Source of the DNA: CAVTSA01 sp963737225
GTDB lineage: Bacteria > Chloroflexota > Dormibacteria > Dormibacterales > Dormibacteraceae
DNA length: 64,000 bases
Reading direction: 5' to 3'
Assembly (NCBI GenBank): GCA_963737225.1
Contig: CAVTSA010000002.1
Coordinates: forward strand, 434,001 to 498,000
The first letter of the stretch is position 1. Every line of letters begins with the position of its first letter. Position numbers and translations under genes: made by a program. Below the pieces are notes generated by a model. It was not told the DNA's origin and did not search any database. It worked only from the letters and a program-made list of their open reading frames with translations. Shown one piece after another: positions 7,654 to 16,763 of this stretch.

Positions 7654-9663
7654 GTGGGAAAGAAGGCGGCCGAAGGGCTGCGCAACATCGCGCTGCTGGG
7701 GCACTCGAACGACGGCAAGACCACGCTCGGCGAGGCCATGCTGTTGATCGGGGGCGCGATCGGGCGGATGGGATCGACCGACCAGGGAACCTCGGTTCTC
7801 GACTTCACGCCCGAGGAGCAGCACCGGCAGATCTCGGTCGACCTCGCGATCGGGCACTGCACCTTCGAGGGCCACCGCTACACGCTGCTCGACACGCCCG
7901 GATTCGCGGACTTCGCGGGCCAGGTGGAAATCGGTCTGGCCGCCGCCGATGCCGCGCTGCTGGTGATCAGCCCCACTCCCGGGGTCGAGGTCGGCACCGA
8001 GACGGCGTGGGCGGCGCTGGCTCAGGACGCGCTGCCGCGGCTGGTGGTGGTCAACAAGATGGACCGCGAGAACGCCGACTACTGGGGCGCGATCGACGCC
8101 CTGCGCGAGCGACTGCAGCCCCGGCCGGTCGCGCTCCACCTCCCGATCGGCACCGCGTCCGACTTCCACGGCGTGGTCGACCTGCTGCGCAGGAAGGCGT
8201 TCGTCGCGGGGTCCGGTCCGGAGGCGGACTGCGTCGAGGCCCCGATCCCGGCGGACATGCAGTCCCTGGTCGAGGAGCGCGGAGAGCAGCTGGTGGAGGC
8301 CGCCGCCGAGGGCGACGACGAGCTGCTGGAGAAGTACCTGGAGGAGGGCACCCTCACCGAGGCCGAGGTCGAGCGCGGCCTCCGCGAGGGGATCGTGGCC
8401 GGACGCGTGTGCCCGGTCGTCTGCTGTTCGGCCACCAAGCTGCTCGGCGTGCGGACGCTGCTGCGCGCCATCGCGGACCTGCTGCCGGGACCCGAGGTGG
8501 ACGCAGACGGTGCGCCGGGCGCCTACTGCTTCGCGGCCACCGCCGATCCCTTCGTGGGGCGTGTCTCCTACCTCAAGGTGATGTCGGGCGCGCTGCGCTC
8601 GGATCAGCAGATCGACAACGTCACCTCCGGGGACCGTGAGCGCCTGGGGCAGCTCTTCCTTCCCCAGGGAAAGGATCACGAGAACGTGACCGAGGCGGAG
8701 GCGGGGTCCATCGTGGGCGTCGCCAAGCTGCAGCACACGCGCGCGGGCGACGTGCTCGGCACCCCCGTAGCCACCCGGGCGCCCCATCTGCCGCTGCCTG
8801 TCTACCGGGTCGCCATCTTCCCCCGCACCGTCTCCGACGAAGACAAGATGGGACCCACGCTGGGCCGCCTCGCGGAGGAGGACCCGACGCTCCGCCTGGA
8901 GCACAACGAGGAGACCCGCCAGACCGTCCTCGCCGGGTTGGGCGACGTCCACCTCGAGGTGGTGCTCGAGAAGCTGCAGCGCAAGTACGGCGTCTCGGCC
9001 CGCACCGAGCTGCCGCGGGTCGCCTACCGGGAGACGGTCACCGGGCAGGCACGGGCCGAGGGACGTCACGTGAAGCAGTCGGGCGGCCATGGCCAGTACG
9101 GGATCTGCGAGATCACCGTCGCCCCCGCCGGCCGTGGCGAAGGGTTGATCTGGCAGGACAAGATCTTCGGCGGCTCCATCCCCCACAACTTCCGTCCCTC
9201 CGTCAAAAAGGGCATCGAGGATCAGATGGCGCGCGGGGCGGTGGCCGGGTACCCCCTTGTCGACCTCCACGTGGTGCTGGTCGACGGCAAGTACCACACC
9301 GTCGACTCCTCCGACGTGGCCTTTCAGCTGGCAGGCGCCCTGGCCGTCCGCAAGGCGGTGCAGGCCGCAAGCCCGGTCCTGCTGGAGCCGATCCACCATG
9401 TCGAGGTGGTGGTCCCCGACCAGAATCTCGGGGATTTGATGTCCCTGCTGAACCAAAAGCGCGGGCGGATCCTGGGCACCGAGCCGCTGGACGGCCGGCA
9501 GCTGGTCCAGGCGGAGGTGCCGGAGGCCGAGACGCAGCGATTCGCGCTCGACCTCCGGTCACTGACGCAGGGGCGTGGCACCTTCAGCGCGTCCTTCTCG
9601 CAGTACGCCGAGATGCCGCCCCACCTGGCCAAGCCCCTCATCGACGCGCACGACGCGAGCTGA
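7654..9663 (+). CDS. Elongation factor G-like translational GTPase
   Basis: EF-G paralogue of 669 residues. The G domain has P-loop GHSNDGKTTL, G3 DTPGFADF and G4 NKMDRE. Domain II, III-V regions follow (GGHGQYGICEI in domain IV; EVPEAETQRFALDLRSLTQG near the C-terminus). The P-loop differs from the canonical GHIDAGKTTT, and the chain is shorter than housekeeping EF-G (about 700). This places it with EF-G-like/FusA2 proteins, whose role is uncertain (ribosome recycling or none shown). It is not next to str-operon genes, which also argues against housekeeping fusA. Probably leaderless GTG start. Confidence 0.88.
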   Translation: MGKKAAEGLRNIALLGHSNDGKTTLGEAMLLIGGAIGRMGSTDQGTSVLDFTPEEQHRQISVDLAIGHCTFEGHRYTLLDTPGFADFAGQVEIGLAAADAALLVISPTPGVEVGTETAWAALAQDALPRLVVVNKMDRENADYWGAIDALRERLQPRPVALHLPIGTASDFHGVVDLLRRKAFVAGSGPEADCVEAPIPADMQSLVEERGEQLVEAAAEGDDELLEKYLEEGTLTEAEVERGLREGIVAGRVCPVVCCSATKLLGVRTLLRAIADLLPGPEVDADGAPGAYCFAATADPFVGRVSYLKVMSGALRSDQQIDNVTSGDRERLGQLFLPQGKDHENVTEAEAGSIVGVAKLQHTRAGDVLGTPVATRAPHLPLPVYRVAIFPRTVSDEDKMGPTLGRLAEEDPTLRLEHNEETRQTVLAGLGDVHLEVVLEKLQRKYGVSARTELPRVAYRETVTGQARAEGRHVKQSGGHGQYGICEITVAPAGRGEGLIWQDKIFGGSIPHNFRPSVKKGIEDQMARGAVAGYPLVDLHVVLVDGKYHTVDSSDVAFQLAGALAVRKAVQAASPVLLEPIHHVEVVVPDQNLGDLMSLLNQKRGRILGTEPLDGRQLVQAEVPEAETQRFALDLRSLTQGRGTFSASFSQYAEMPPHLAKPLIDAHDAS

Positions 9664-9714
9664 CGGCGGCTCGCCAGGCCGGGACTCGCGGGTTCGGCTC
9701 AGAGCCGGTGTGTC

Positions 9715-9743
9715 TTGACGGATCTCCACATTCTGGGTACTGT
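9715..9743 (+). promoter_or_regulatory. Sigma-70-type promoter upstream of the 200-aa hypothetical gene
   Basis: TTGACG (9715-9720), a 17-bp spacer, then TACTGT (9738-9743). The downstream gene starts at 9772 after GGAGGT, so this message would carry a leader of about 20 nt. Confidence 0.55.
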
Positions 9744-9771
9744 CTGTGGAGAACCACTACATGCGGAGGTC

Positions 9772-10374
9772 ATGGAACAAGAAGCTGATCGCCCGGCACC
9801 CTGGTGGCAGTCCCTCGTAGCCACGCTCCGTCGCTGGTGGGCGTGGGTGCGCCATTTCACCATGGCGCGCCTCGCGGTCGACGGCGACGAGGAGCCCTCG
9901 GGCCCCGCGCCGGCTCGGGCCCATCCCCACCGGCGCCGCCAATCTGCGCCCGGCCCGTGGCCGGAGGAGAACGCGGATCCCGAACGCGCCCTCGCGCCCA
10001 GCTCCTTCGAGCAGCGCTTCACACGCATGCAGCGCGAGGGCGACTTCACCGCGATGTGGGACCTGGTGGCCGATGACGCGCAGCGCGACTGGGGCGGCCG
10101 CGACCGGTTCGTGGAGGCGCTGACACGCGAGGGGACGCTGGGCTGGGACGTGCTCGACGTTCGAGTCCTCGGCGTCCAGGTGCTTTCGGAGTGGCACGAC
10201 GAGCGCGGCGGAGGGGACTACCAGGGGGTGGCCCGGCTGCGCTGCCGCTACCGCCTGCAGCACCGTGAGGGCGAGGACGAAGAGGCGTCCACCCGCGAGG
10301 TGCAGCTCGACCGCGAGGTGCACCTGATCCCCGAGGCGGCGGGCTGGCGCACGCTCTACTACCCGCCCGACTGA
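9772..10374 (+). CDS. Hypothetical protein, 200 aa
   Basis: Function not recognised. The N-terminal 30 residues are Trp-rich (WWQSLVATLRRWWAWVRHF) and amphipathic, perhaps a membrane-surface helix, followed by a proline/arginine-rich linker. The C-terminal 120 residues (SFEQRFTRMQREGDFTAMWD onwards) look like an NTF2/SnoaL-like alpha+beta fold; that is inference from pattern only. ATG 9772 is preferred because GGAGGT and a TTGACG promoter lie just upstream; an in-frame TTG at 9715 is the promoter's own -35. Confidence 0.65.
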   Translation: MEQEADRPAPWWQSLVATLRRWWAWVRHFTMARLAVDGDEEPSGPAPARAHPHRRRQSAPGPWPEENADPERALAPSSFEQRFTRMQREGDFTAMWDLVADDAQRDWGGRDRFVEALTREGTLGWDVLDVRVLGVQVLSEWHDERGGGDYQGVARLRCRYRLQHREGEDEEASTREVQLDREVHLIPEAAGWRTLYYPPD

Positions 10375-10420
10375 CGTCCGAGGTCCCGACGGTCCTCTCG
10401 GCACCGCCCCCGCCCGGCGG

Positions 10421-10426
10421 TATAGT
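10421..10426 (+). promoter_or_regulatory. -10 box TATAGT before the 124-aa gene
   Basis: TATAGT ends 9 nt before the TTG start at 10436, with no ribosome site between: a leaderless arrangement. No -35 match is obvious in the preceding GC-rich sequence. Confidence 0.55.
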
Positions 10427-10435
10427 TGCCGGGTC

Positions 10436-10810
10436 TTGATCGAGCGGACGATTCTCGAGCAGCAGCGGGCGCGGTTCTTTCAGCGCCGGCGGCAGCAGGA
10501 GGTTGACGCGCCGCGGCGGCTGCTGCACGAGACCGACGAGCTCATGTTCTGGGTCGAGGAGTGCCTGGTCCAGGAGCTGCGCATCGTCCCCGGCTGGCTG
10601 ATGCCGCGCATCCACGAGCTGCTGCGAACCGCCGATCCCGAGCTGGCGCGCGCGCTGGAGCGGGAGCGCCGGCCGGAAGCCGTGCTCGATCAGCTCTTCA
10701 GCGCCCAGCAGCACTTCATGGAGGCGTGCCAGCTGAGCCGCGCGCCGGCGCGCATCATTCCGCTCTTCAGGACCCGCCGCCGGTTACGCGAGAGCGCCGC
10801 TGAGGGGTGA
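10436..10810 (+). CDS. Hypothetical protein, 124 aa
   Basis: Helical, strongly charged soluble protein (MIERTILEQQRARFFQRRRQ start; ELRIVPGWLMPRIHELLRTA core). No known motif, cysteine pair or membrane segment. TTG start positioned by a TATAGT box. Its TGA overlaps the GTG of the PfkB kinase gene (GTGA), so the two are translated together and may act in one pathway. Confidence 0.62.
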   Translation: MIERTILEQQRARFFQRRRQQEVDAPRRLLHETDELMFWVEECLVQELRIVPGWLMPRIHELLRTADPELARALERERRPEAVLDQLFSAQQHFMEACQLSRAPARIIPLFRTRRRLRESAAEG

Positions 10811-11661
10811 TCGAGGACCTGCTGGTCGCGGGTTCGATCGCGCTCGATTCCCTCCAGGGAGGCCGGTACCGGGACCGGCTGGGCGGGTCCGCGAGCTATT
10901 TCTCGCTGGCGGCACGGCTGGTCCGGCCGGTCGCCGTGGTGGCACCGGTGGGCCGCGACGCCGAGGCCTGCATCCGCTCGGTGCTTGACCGGCCGGGGAT
11001 CAACCTGCGCGGGATGGTGACGCTCGAAGCCCCCACCTACCGCTGGTTCGCCTCCGAGACCGACGGGCACGGCAACGTCGAGCTGGGGAGCCAGGACTCG
11101 ATCTACGACGTCTGGTCGCCGCAGCCCCCCGCCGGGTTCCGCGGCTGGGCCTTCTGCGGGTCGATGCGGGCGGACCGGCAGCTCCAGGCGGTGCAGGGCC
11201 TTCAGCAGTCGGGCTTTCTCTGCGCGGACGCCATGCGCTCCTACGTCGACGCCGCGCCCGAGGCGGCGCACGGCGTCCTCGAGGCCTCGCACTGCTACTT
11301 CGGCAACGAGGAGGAGCTGGACGCGCTCGGGTGCGTGGACCCGGAGCCGTTTCGGGCGCGGTGGGGTCTACGCCTGCTGGTGGTGAAGCGCGGACCGGGC
11401 GGGGCCACCGTCTACACCGAGCGGGGGAGCCACCACGAGCCTGCCATCCTCGATTACGGCGTCGCTGACACCACGGGTGCGGGAGACTGCCTGGCGGGGG
11501 TCATGCTCGCCTACTGGCTGGAGCTGGGCGGCGATCCGGAGCGCCTGCCGGAAGCCCTGCGGTGGGGGGTCGCGGCGGCGACGATCGGGATCTCGCAGGT
11601 CGGCGTGGACGCGATCGCGCGCGCCAGCCGCGCCGACGTCGAGTGCCTCGCGCGGCGCTGA
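10807..11661 (+). CDS. PfkB-family carbohydrate/nucleoside kinase
   Basis: Ribokinase-fold sugar kinase of 284 residues. The N-terminal strand and glycine motif are GSIALDSLQ ... RLGGSASYFSLAARL. The C-terminal PfkB signature with the catalytic Asp is DTTGAGDCLAGVMLAY, and the anion hole is in this GAGD. It phosphorylates a hydroxymethyl group of a sugar or nucleoside using ATP; the substrate is not clear. The chain is slightly shorter than typical ribokinases (about 300). It lies next to the convergent GH20 hexosaminidase gene, so an amino-sugar is possible but unproven. Confidence 0.88.
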   Translation: MIEDLLVAGSIALDSLQGGRYRDRLGGSASYFSLAARLVRPVAVVAPVGRDAEACIRSVLDRPGINLRGMVTLEAPTYRWFASETDGHGNVELGSQDSIYDVWSPQPPAGFRGWAFCGSMRADRQLQAVQGLQQSGFLCADAMRSYVDAAPEAAHGVLEASHCYFGNEEELDALGCVDPEPFRARWGLRLLVVKRGPGGATVYTERGSHHEPAILDYGVADTTGAGDCLAGVMLAYWLELGGDPERLPEALRWGVAAATIGISQVGVDAIARASRADVECLARR

Positions 11662-11667
11662 TCCGGC

Positions 11668-13182
11668 CTAAGGGCCCGGCGGCGCGACACGCTGCCACGG
11701 ACGGGGGCCGTCGAGCGGGCGGTAGTTGACGCCGAGCGCGTCCAGCCGCGGCAGATGGGCGGTCTCCAGCCGGGCCTGAAACTCGTCGAACCCGCCCCCT
11801 GCCGGTGACCAGGCCACCTCGGCCAGCGCGCACCCACGGGGGAAGACCAGGTATTCGGCCACCTGTGGGGTCGGCACACGCTCGGTCCAGAGCTGGAACT
11901 GAGTCCCGGCCACCGCGGTGTGGGCCGGCGACGGGACGCCCCGCAGCGGGTCGAATGCGTGGACCTGATCCAGGCGGGTGGTACCCAGGTGGTGCGCGCC
12001 CGGCTCTCCCGGATCGGTCGACGGGGCATGGTCGAGGTAGGTGGCCTCGTTCGGCGCCATCACGACCTCCTGACCCGACTCGGCGGCCCGGACGCCGAAC
12101 CGGGCGCGACGCCACGCCATGATCAACGCGCCCGGCACCGGTCCCGCGTCCACGATCTCGTCCCAGCCCACCAGCCGGCGGCCACGGCGTTCCAGATGCT
12201 CGCGGACCCGCCCGGTGAACCAGCGCTGGTAGTCCTCGACACGATGCACGCCGCGGCCTCGCATGACGTCCGCCATCTGGGCGCTGGCCGCCCACTCGGT
12301 GGTCGGGCATTCGTCGCCGCCGATGTGGATATCGGGGGCCGGGAAGACCTCCAGCAACTCGTCGAGGATGTCGGTGCAGAACCGCACCGCGCCATCGCCG
12401 AGGTTCAGGACGTTGACCATCACCCCCCAGCGGCTTCCGACCGCGGCCGGTTCCTGAGGCCGGTTGCCGAGCTCCGGATAGGCCGCGATCGCGGCCTGCA
12501 TGTGGCCCGGCATGTCGATCTCGGGCACGATCACGACGTGGCGGGCGGCCGCGTAGGCGACCAGCTCGCGCAGGTCGTCCTGGGTATAGAAGCCCCCATG
12601 CGGTCGGCCGTCGCCGTCCGTCTCGGCGCGCCAGGAGGCCACCTCCTGGAGCCTCGGGTAGCGCCGGCTTTCGAACCGCCAACCCTGGTCGTCGGTGAGG
12701 TGGAGGTGGAAGACGTTCAGCTTGTGCAGGGCGAGCAGGTCCACCCACCGGAACAGGAACTCCCTGGGCATGAAGTGCCGGGCGACGTCGAGCATCCCGC
12801 CCCGCCAGCGAAAGCGCGGCGAGTCCTCCACCTCCACCGCCGGCATCTCCCACCGGGTCCGCGGCGGGGCGACCCGGCGGTAGACATCGCGCGGAAGCAG
12901 CTGCCGCAGTGTCTGGACGCCGTAGAAGACGCCCGCCCGATCACCCCCGGCGATGCGGACGGCACCGCCGTCCGCCACCAGGCGATAGGCCTCGGAGCCG
13001 AGCGTCGGGTCGACGGCGAGCTCGATCGCGGGGGCCTCGCCGGCAGGCAGAGGGAGGCCGGTGGATTCCAGCTCACGGCGCAGCAGCGCGACCAGGTCGC
13101 CCGGCCCTCGGACACCGGAGGTGGGGCCGAGGACGACGGTTCCGTCGCGGCGGGACAGGGATCTGGGTCTGGGTACGAGCAC
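11668..13182 (-). CDS. Beta-N-acetylhexosaminidase, GH20
   Basis: Releases terminal GlcNAc/GalNAc from glycans. About 504 residues. An N-terminal GH20b-like domain (VLVPRPRSLSRRDG onward, to about 120) is followed by the TIM barrel, with RWRGGMLDVARHFMP, LHLTDDQGWRFE, IVPEIDMPGH and the catalytic pair in HIGGDECPTTEW. C-terminal WTERVPTPQVAEYLVFPRGC is typical of the family. GTG 13182 is chosen because GGAGGT (13189-13194) sits 6 nt upstream; an in-frame ATG at 13230 has no such site. No signal peptide, so it is likely cytoplasmic and recycles cell-wall or dietary amino-sugars. Confidence 0.92.
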   Translation of the reverse strand: MLVPRPRSLSRRDGTVVLGPTSGVRGPGDLVALLRRELESTGLPLPAGEAPAIELAVDPTLGSEAYRLVADGGAVRIAGGDRAGVFYGVQTLRQLLPRDVYRRVAPPRTRWEMPAVEVEDSPRFRWRGGMLDVARHFMPREFLFRWVDLLALHKLNVFHLHLTDDQGWRFESRRYPRLQEVASWRAETDGDGRPHGGFYTQDDLRELVAYAAARHVVIVPEIDMPGHMQAAIAAYPELGNRPQEPAAVGSRWGVMVNVLNLGDGAVRFCTDILDELLEVFPAPDIHIGGDECPTTEWAASAQMADVMRGRGVHRVEDYQRWFTGRVREHLERRGRRLVGWDEIVDAGPVPGALIMAWRRARFGVRAAESGQEVVMAPNEATYLDHAPSTDPGEPGAHHLGTTRLDQVHAFDPLRGVPSPAHTAVAGTQFQLWTERVPTPQVAEYLVFPRGCALAEVAWSPAGGGFDEFQARLETAHLPRLDALGVNYRPLDGPRPWQRVAPPGP

Positions 13183-13451
13183 GCGCCTACCTCCGGTCGT
13201 CGGGACACTCGCTGGATATCGCTCGATCATGCCACCGGGTGACGGTCCGGGCGCGGCCGCGGTCCGCGTCCCTGGAGGCGCTCTGGTGCCTGGTACGCTG
13301 CCTTTTTCCGAGTGATGGTCTTTCCACGGTGTCGAACGGGCCGCCGGCGGGCGGGAGGCGGTGCGCGCCGCGACGCGGTGAGGACGTGGAAGCAGGCGGC
13401 TCGCGGCCGCCAGGTCCGGGCCTGGGGCCGGGACCGCGCCCGGATGGGCCG

Positions 13452-14675
13452 GTGAACGGCGGCGGGACGGCGGGCCGAGCCGCGCCCTCCATCGAGGCCC
13501 CGGCGCTGGCGCGCCGGATGGATTCGATCGGGTCCTCGGCCGTGCGGGACCTGCTGTCGATCACCGCCCGCGACGACATCGTCTCCCTGGCGGGCGGCCT
13601 GCCCGACCGCTCGGCGATGCCACATGACTGGCTTGCGGCGTGCCTCGACGACGCGCTCGCCGAGCCGGGTGTCCTGCAGTACTCCACCACCGAGGGCGAT
13701 CCCGAGCTGCGCTCCATCGTGGCCGCCTGGGAGCAGGCGTGGATGGGCAGGCCGATGGCCGCGGACGACGTCCTCATCACCACCGGCTCGCAGCAGGCCC
13801 TGAGCCTGCTGTCCCACGCGTTGATCGACCCGGGCGACCAGGTGGTGGTGGAGGACCCGGTCTACGTCGGAGCGCTGGGTGCCTTCCGGCTGGCGGAGCC
13901 GGAGCTGGTCGCGATCCCGCAGGACGGCGGAGGGATGCGCGTCGACGAGCTGGAGCGACGCCTCCGCGCGGGCCTGCGGCCAAAGCTCGCCTATGTCACC
14001 CCGACGTTTCACAACCCGGCCGGCAGCACCCTGCCGGAGTCGCGCCGCCGGCACCTGGCCCGGCTCGCCGACGAGTACGGGTTCTGGGTGGTGGAGGACG
14101 ACGCGTACCGCAGGCTCTGGTTCGAGGCCCCGCCACCGGCCCCGATCGCCGCCTACAGCGATCGTGTGGTGCGGATGGGCACCTTCTCGAAGATCCTGTC
14201 GCCCGGGCTCCGGGTGGGCTGGGTCACCGCGCCGCCAACCCTCCGGCGAGCGCTGGTGCGGGTCAAACAGTCGACCGATCTGCACACGCCGACGCTGGGA
14301 CAGATCGCGCTGCGCAACGCCGCTCGCGACCAGGGGCGCCTCGAGCGACATCTGACCGCCGTCCGCGGCCTGTATCACCAGCGCATGCAGCATATGCTGC
14401 GTGCGCTGGACCGCACGTTCGGCGAGCGCGTCGCGGTGGTGCCTCCAGAGGGCGGCATGTTCTGCTGGGTGCGGTTCACGGACGCCACCCCGACCGGCCG
14501 GCTGTTCGGGTACGCCGTCGAGGAGGGCGTCGCCTTCGTCCCCGGCGAGGCCTTCTCGGTCACGGGCGGCCACGATCACGCCGCCCGGCTCTGCTTCGCC
14601 AGCGTCCCCGAGGCGCAGCTCGACCTCGGGCTCCAGCGGCTGGCGGCCGCCCACGCGCGCTTGCCGGCGGCGTAG
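13452..14675 (+). CDS. PLP-dependent aminotransferase (2-aminoadipate/MocR-like class I)
   Basis: Fold-type I aminotransferase of about 407 residues, without the GntR domain of true MocR proteins. LARRMDSIGSSAVRDLLSI followed by VSLAGGLPD is the family N-terminus. YSTTEGDPELR, TGSQQALSLL, PTFHNPAG and EDDAYRRLWF follow in order. The Schiff-base lysine is in GTFSKILSPGLRVGW. The start must lie upstream of the Met at 13518, because the conserved RRM helix precedes it; GTG 13452 is the nearest suitable codon. Likely amino-acid:2-oxoglutarate transamination, substrate unproven. The 220 bp upstream hold a TACGCT box (13294-13299) and no other gene. Confidence 0.85.
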   Translation: MNGGGTAGRAAPSIEAPALARRMDSIGSSAVRDLLSITARDDIVSLAGGLPDRSAMPHDWLAACLDDALAEPGVLQYSTTEGDPELRSIVAAWEQAWMGRPMAADDVLITTGSQQALSLLSHALIDPGDQVVVEDPVYVGALGAFRLAEPELVAIPQDGGGMRVDELERRLRAGLRPKLAYVTPTFHNPAGSTLPESRRRHLARLADEYGFWVVEDDAYRRLWFEAPPPAPIAAYSDRVVRMGTFSKILSPGLRVGWVTAPPTLRRALVRVKQSTDLHTPTLGQIALRNAARDQGRLERHLTAVRGLYHQRMQHMLRALDRTFGERVAVVPPEGGMFCWVRFTDATPTGRLFGYAVEEGVAFVPGEAFSVTGGHDHAARLCFASVPEAQLDLGLQRLAAAHARLPAA

Positions 14676-14729
14676 GGGCGAGCCGGCAGCGCCCGGAGTC
14701 CGGAGCGCACGGGTGGAGCCCCTGCCCGC

Positions 14730-15953
14730 ATGACGACGATCGCCGCCGAGTCCGCACGCCCACTCGACCGGCCGGCGCTCGGACTCCTCGGCGCCGGCCA
14801 CCTGAGCGCCGACTTCTGCCAGGGTGCGCTGCCCGCGATGCTTCCGTTTCTGATCGCCGAGCGCCACCTGTCCTATGTGCTGGCGGCCGGCCTGGTGCTC
14901 GGCCAGACCGCCGCGTCCTCGGTCGTGCAGCCGGTGTTCGGCCGGCTCTGCGACCGCTATCCGATGCCCTGGTTGATGGGTGCGGGGCTGCTGCTGGCCG
15001 GGTTCGGCATCGGCCTCGCCCCGCTCGCCGGGCCGTATGCGACCACCTGGGCTCTGATCGCGGTGGGTGGGATCGGAATCGCGGCGTTTCATCCCGAGGG
15101 CGCCCGCTACGCGCGCGACGCCTCGGGCAGCCGTCTCACCACCGGGATGAGCATGTTCTCGGTGGGGGGCAACCTCGGCTTCGCCCTGGGTCCGTTCCTG
15201 GCCACCCCGCTGCTGGTCTACGGCGGGTTGCAGGCGGGCTGGGCGCTGGGCGTGATCCCGGTCGTGCTCGGACTCACCCTCCTCGTGCTGCGGGGTCGGG
15301 TCGCCCACGAACCTCGGCCGGCGGTCCAACAGCGCGACGCACCTGGTCGAACTCCTGCCGGCGCCGGTTCCGACCGCTGGGGCGCGTTCGGGAGGCTGAC
15401 CGGGGCCCTGGTCGTGCGCTCGATCGTGTTCTACGCGTTCAACACGTTCGTCCCGCTGTTCTGGATCGACGTGCTGGGACAGTCGAAGTCGGCGGGCGGC
15501 CTGGCGCTGACGCTGATGCTGCTGGTGGGAGCCGCGGCCACCTTGCTGGCGGGGCGCCTCGGCGACCGCTTCTCCCGGCGGGCCGTGGTTTTGGTCGGGT
15601 TCGCCGCCCTCGCCCCCTTGACCGCTGCCTTCACACTGTCCCGGCAGCCAGTCGCGGCGCTCGTGCTGCTGATCCCGCTGGCGGTCGCGCTCTACCTACC
15701 GTCCACCCCGATGGTGGTGATGGGCCAGCAGTACCTGCCCCGTCATGTCGGCACCGCCGCCGGCGTCACGCTCGGGCTGGCGGTGTCCGTGGGCGGCCTC
15801 ACGACGCCGGTGGTGGGCGCCGCCGCCGAGGCGGTCGGTCTGCGAACGGCGCTGCTGGCGCTGTCGGTCCTGCCCCTGATCGCAGCTGCGATCGCGCTTA
15901 CGCTTCCCCCTGAAGCTCCCCCTGCGTCGCGAGTTCAGCGCATCTCCGGTTGA
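14730..15953 (+). CDS. MFS transporter, fosmidomycin-resistance (Fsr) type
   Basis: Major facilitator of 407 residues with about twelve hydrophobic segments. GAGHLSADFCQGALPAMLPF at the N-terminus and GIAAFHPEGARYAR near TM4-5 are hallmarks of the fosmidomycin resistance subfamily, which exports drugs or metabolites. A GRLCDRYPMPWLMG loop 2-3 motif is present. It follows the aminotransferase by 54 bp on the same strand and may export a product of that enzyme. The stop codon overlaps the -35 element of the next promoter. Confidence 0.87.
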   Translation: MTTIAAESARPLDRPALGLLGAGHLSADFCQGALPAMLPFLIAERHLSYVLAAGLVLGQTAASSVVQPVFGRLCDRYPMPWLMGAGLLLAGFGIGLAPLAGPYATTWALIAVGGIGIAAFHPEGARYARDASGSRLTTGMSMFSVGGNLGFALGPFLATPLLVYGGLQAGWALGVIPVVLGLTLLVLRGRVAHEPRPAVQQRDAPGRTPAGAGSDRWGAFGRLTGALVVRSIVFYAFNTFVPLFWIDVLGQSKSAGGLALTLMLLVGAAATLLAGRLGDRFSRRAVVLVGFAALAPLTAAFTLSRQPVAALVLLIPLAVALYLPSTPMVVMGQQYLPRHVGTAAGVTLGLAVSVGGLTTPVVGAAAEAVGLRTALLALSVLPLIAAAIALTLPPEAPPASRVQRISG

Positions 15954-15978
15954 ACTCGGCGCGAAGGGTGGCTAGAAT
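15950..15978 (+). promoter_or_regulatory. Strong sigma-70-type promoter for the DUF5679 gene
   Basis: TTGAAC (15950-15955), exactly 17 bp, TAGAAT (15973-15978). It is the best -35/-10 pair seen in the window. The -35 overlaps the MFS stop codon. The predicted leader is about 55 nt and ends in GTGAGG before ATG 16041. Confidence 0.72.
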
Positions 15979-16040
15979 ACGGCGGAACCCCCGCCTGAGC
16001 ATCCTCCTCGGGCCTGGCCCAACATAGTGAGGTACGCGAC

Positions 16041-16184
16041 ATGGAAGGCTACTGCATGAAGTGCAAGACCAAGCGAGAGATCAAGGACGCCGAGTCGATC
16101 ACGATGAAGAACGGCAAGCCCGCCACGCAGGGCGTGTGCCCGGTGTGCGGGACGAAGATCTTCAAGATCGGAAAGGCGGCCTGA
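16041..16184 (+). CDS. DUF5679 zinc-ribbon small protein, 47 aa
   Basis: Tiny basic protein beginning MEGYCMKCKTKREIKDAESI. It has two CxxC knuckles (CMKC and CPVC) about 25 residues apart, so it should bind one Zn2+. This is the DUF5679 pattern, a small ribbon protein of unknown role that is widespread in Chloroflexota and Actinobacteria. GTGAGG lies 8 nt before ATG, under a near-consensus promoter, so it is probably abundant. The composition suggests nucleic-acid or ribosome association; that is inference. Confidence 0.85.
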   Translation: MEGYCMKCKTKREIKDAESITMKNGKPATQGVCPVCGTKIFKIGKAA

Positions 16185-16343
16185 TCACAACCGTCGTTCG
16201 ACGGCGCCGTTGGCACGCCTGAACCGCCCTCGTCCGGCGCCGTCCCCGTCCGGTGCAGCCAGGGGCCTCGCCCGCTGGCTGGCCGGGTGCGGCGGCGTGC
16301 CGGCCCCGTTCCGGCCTCAGGCGCGCGCCTCAGGCGTTCGAGC

Positions 16344-16760
16344 TCAGGCGTTCGAGCCTGACTCCTCCAATTCGGGTTCGATCGCGCGCAGGAGGATCTC
16401 CGTCGCCGACACGGCCTGATCCACGCCGAGCTGCTTGAAGATCTGCACGTTGGCCGGGTTGTTCACCCGCGCGATCGTGAGCCGGACGTTGAACGCCTGC
16501 TTGGCGAGCTGCAGCGCGACCAGGTTGTCCTCGTCGTCACCCGTCACCGCGAGTACCGCGTCGGCGCGCTCCACGCCGGTGGTCTGAAGCAGCGCCATCT
16601 CGTCGCCGTCTCCGCGGACCACGATGCTCCCGAGCTGGCTCTCCAGCCAGTCGGCGCGCGCCGAGTCCTTCTCGACCAGGGTCACCTCATCGCCCCGCTC
16701 CGCGAGGTCCCGGGACAGAAAGTAGCCCACCTTCCCGCCGCCGATCACGATCACGTACAC
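16344..16760 (-). CDS. TrkA-N (RCK) potassium-uptake regulatory protein, second copy
   Basis: Rossmann-fold NAD(H)-binding protein of 138 residues: MYVIVIGGGKVGYFLSRDLA with GGGKVG, then acidic DVTLVEKD. It lacks a TrkA-C domain. It is the downstream member of a tandem pair (3-bp gap), like CeoB/CeoC of mycobacteria, which act as cytoplasmic gating subunits of K+ transporters. GTG start with AGGAGG 8 nt upstream. No TrkH/KtrB membrane subunit is in the window. Confidence 0.88.
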   Translation of the reverse strand: MYVIVIGGGKVGYFLSRDLAERGDEVTLVEKDSARADWLESQLGSIVVRGDGDEMALLQTTGVERADAVLAVTGDDEDNLVALQLAKQAFNVRLTIARVNNPANVQIFKQLGVDQAVSATEILLRAIEPELEESGSNA

Positions 16761-16763
16761 CGC

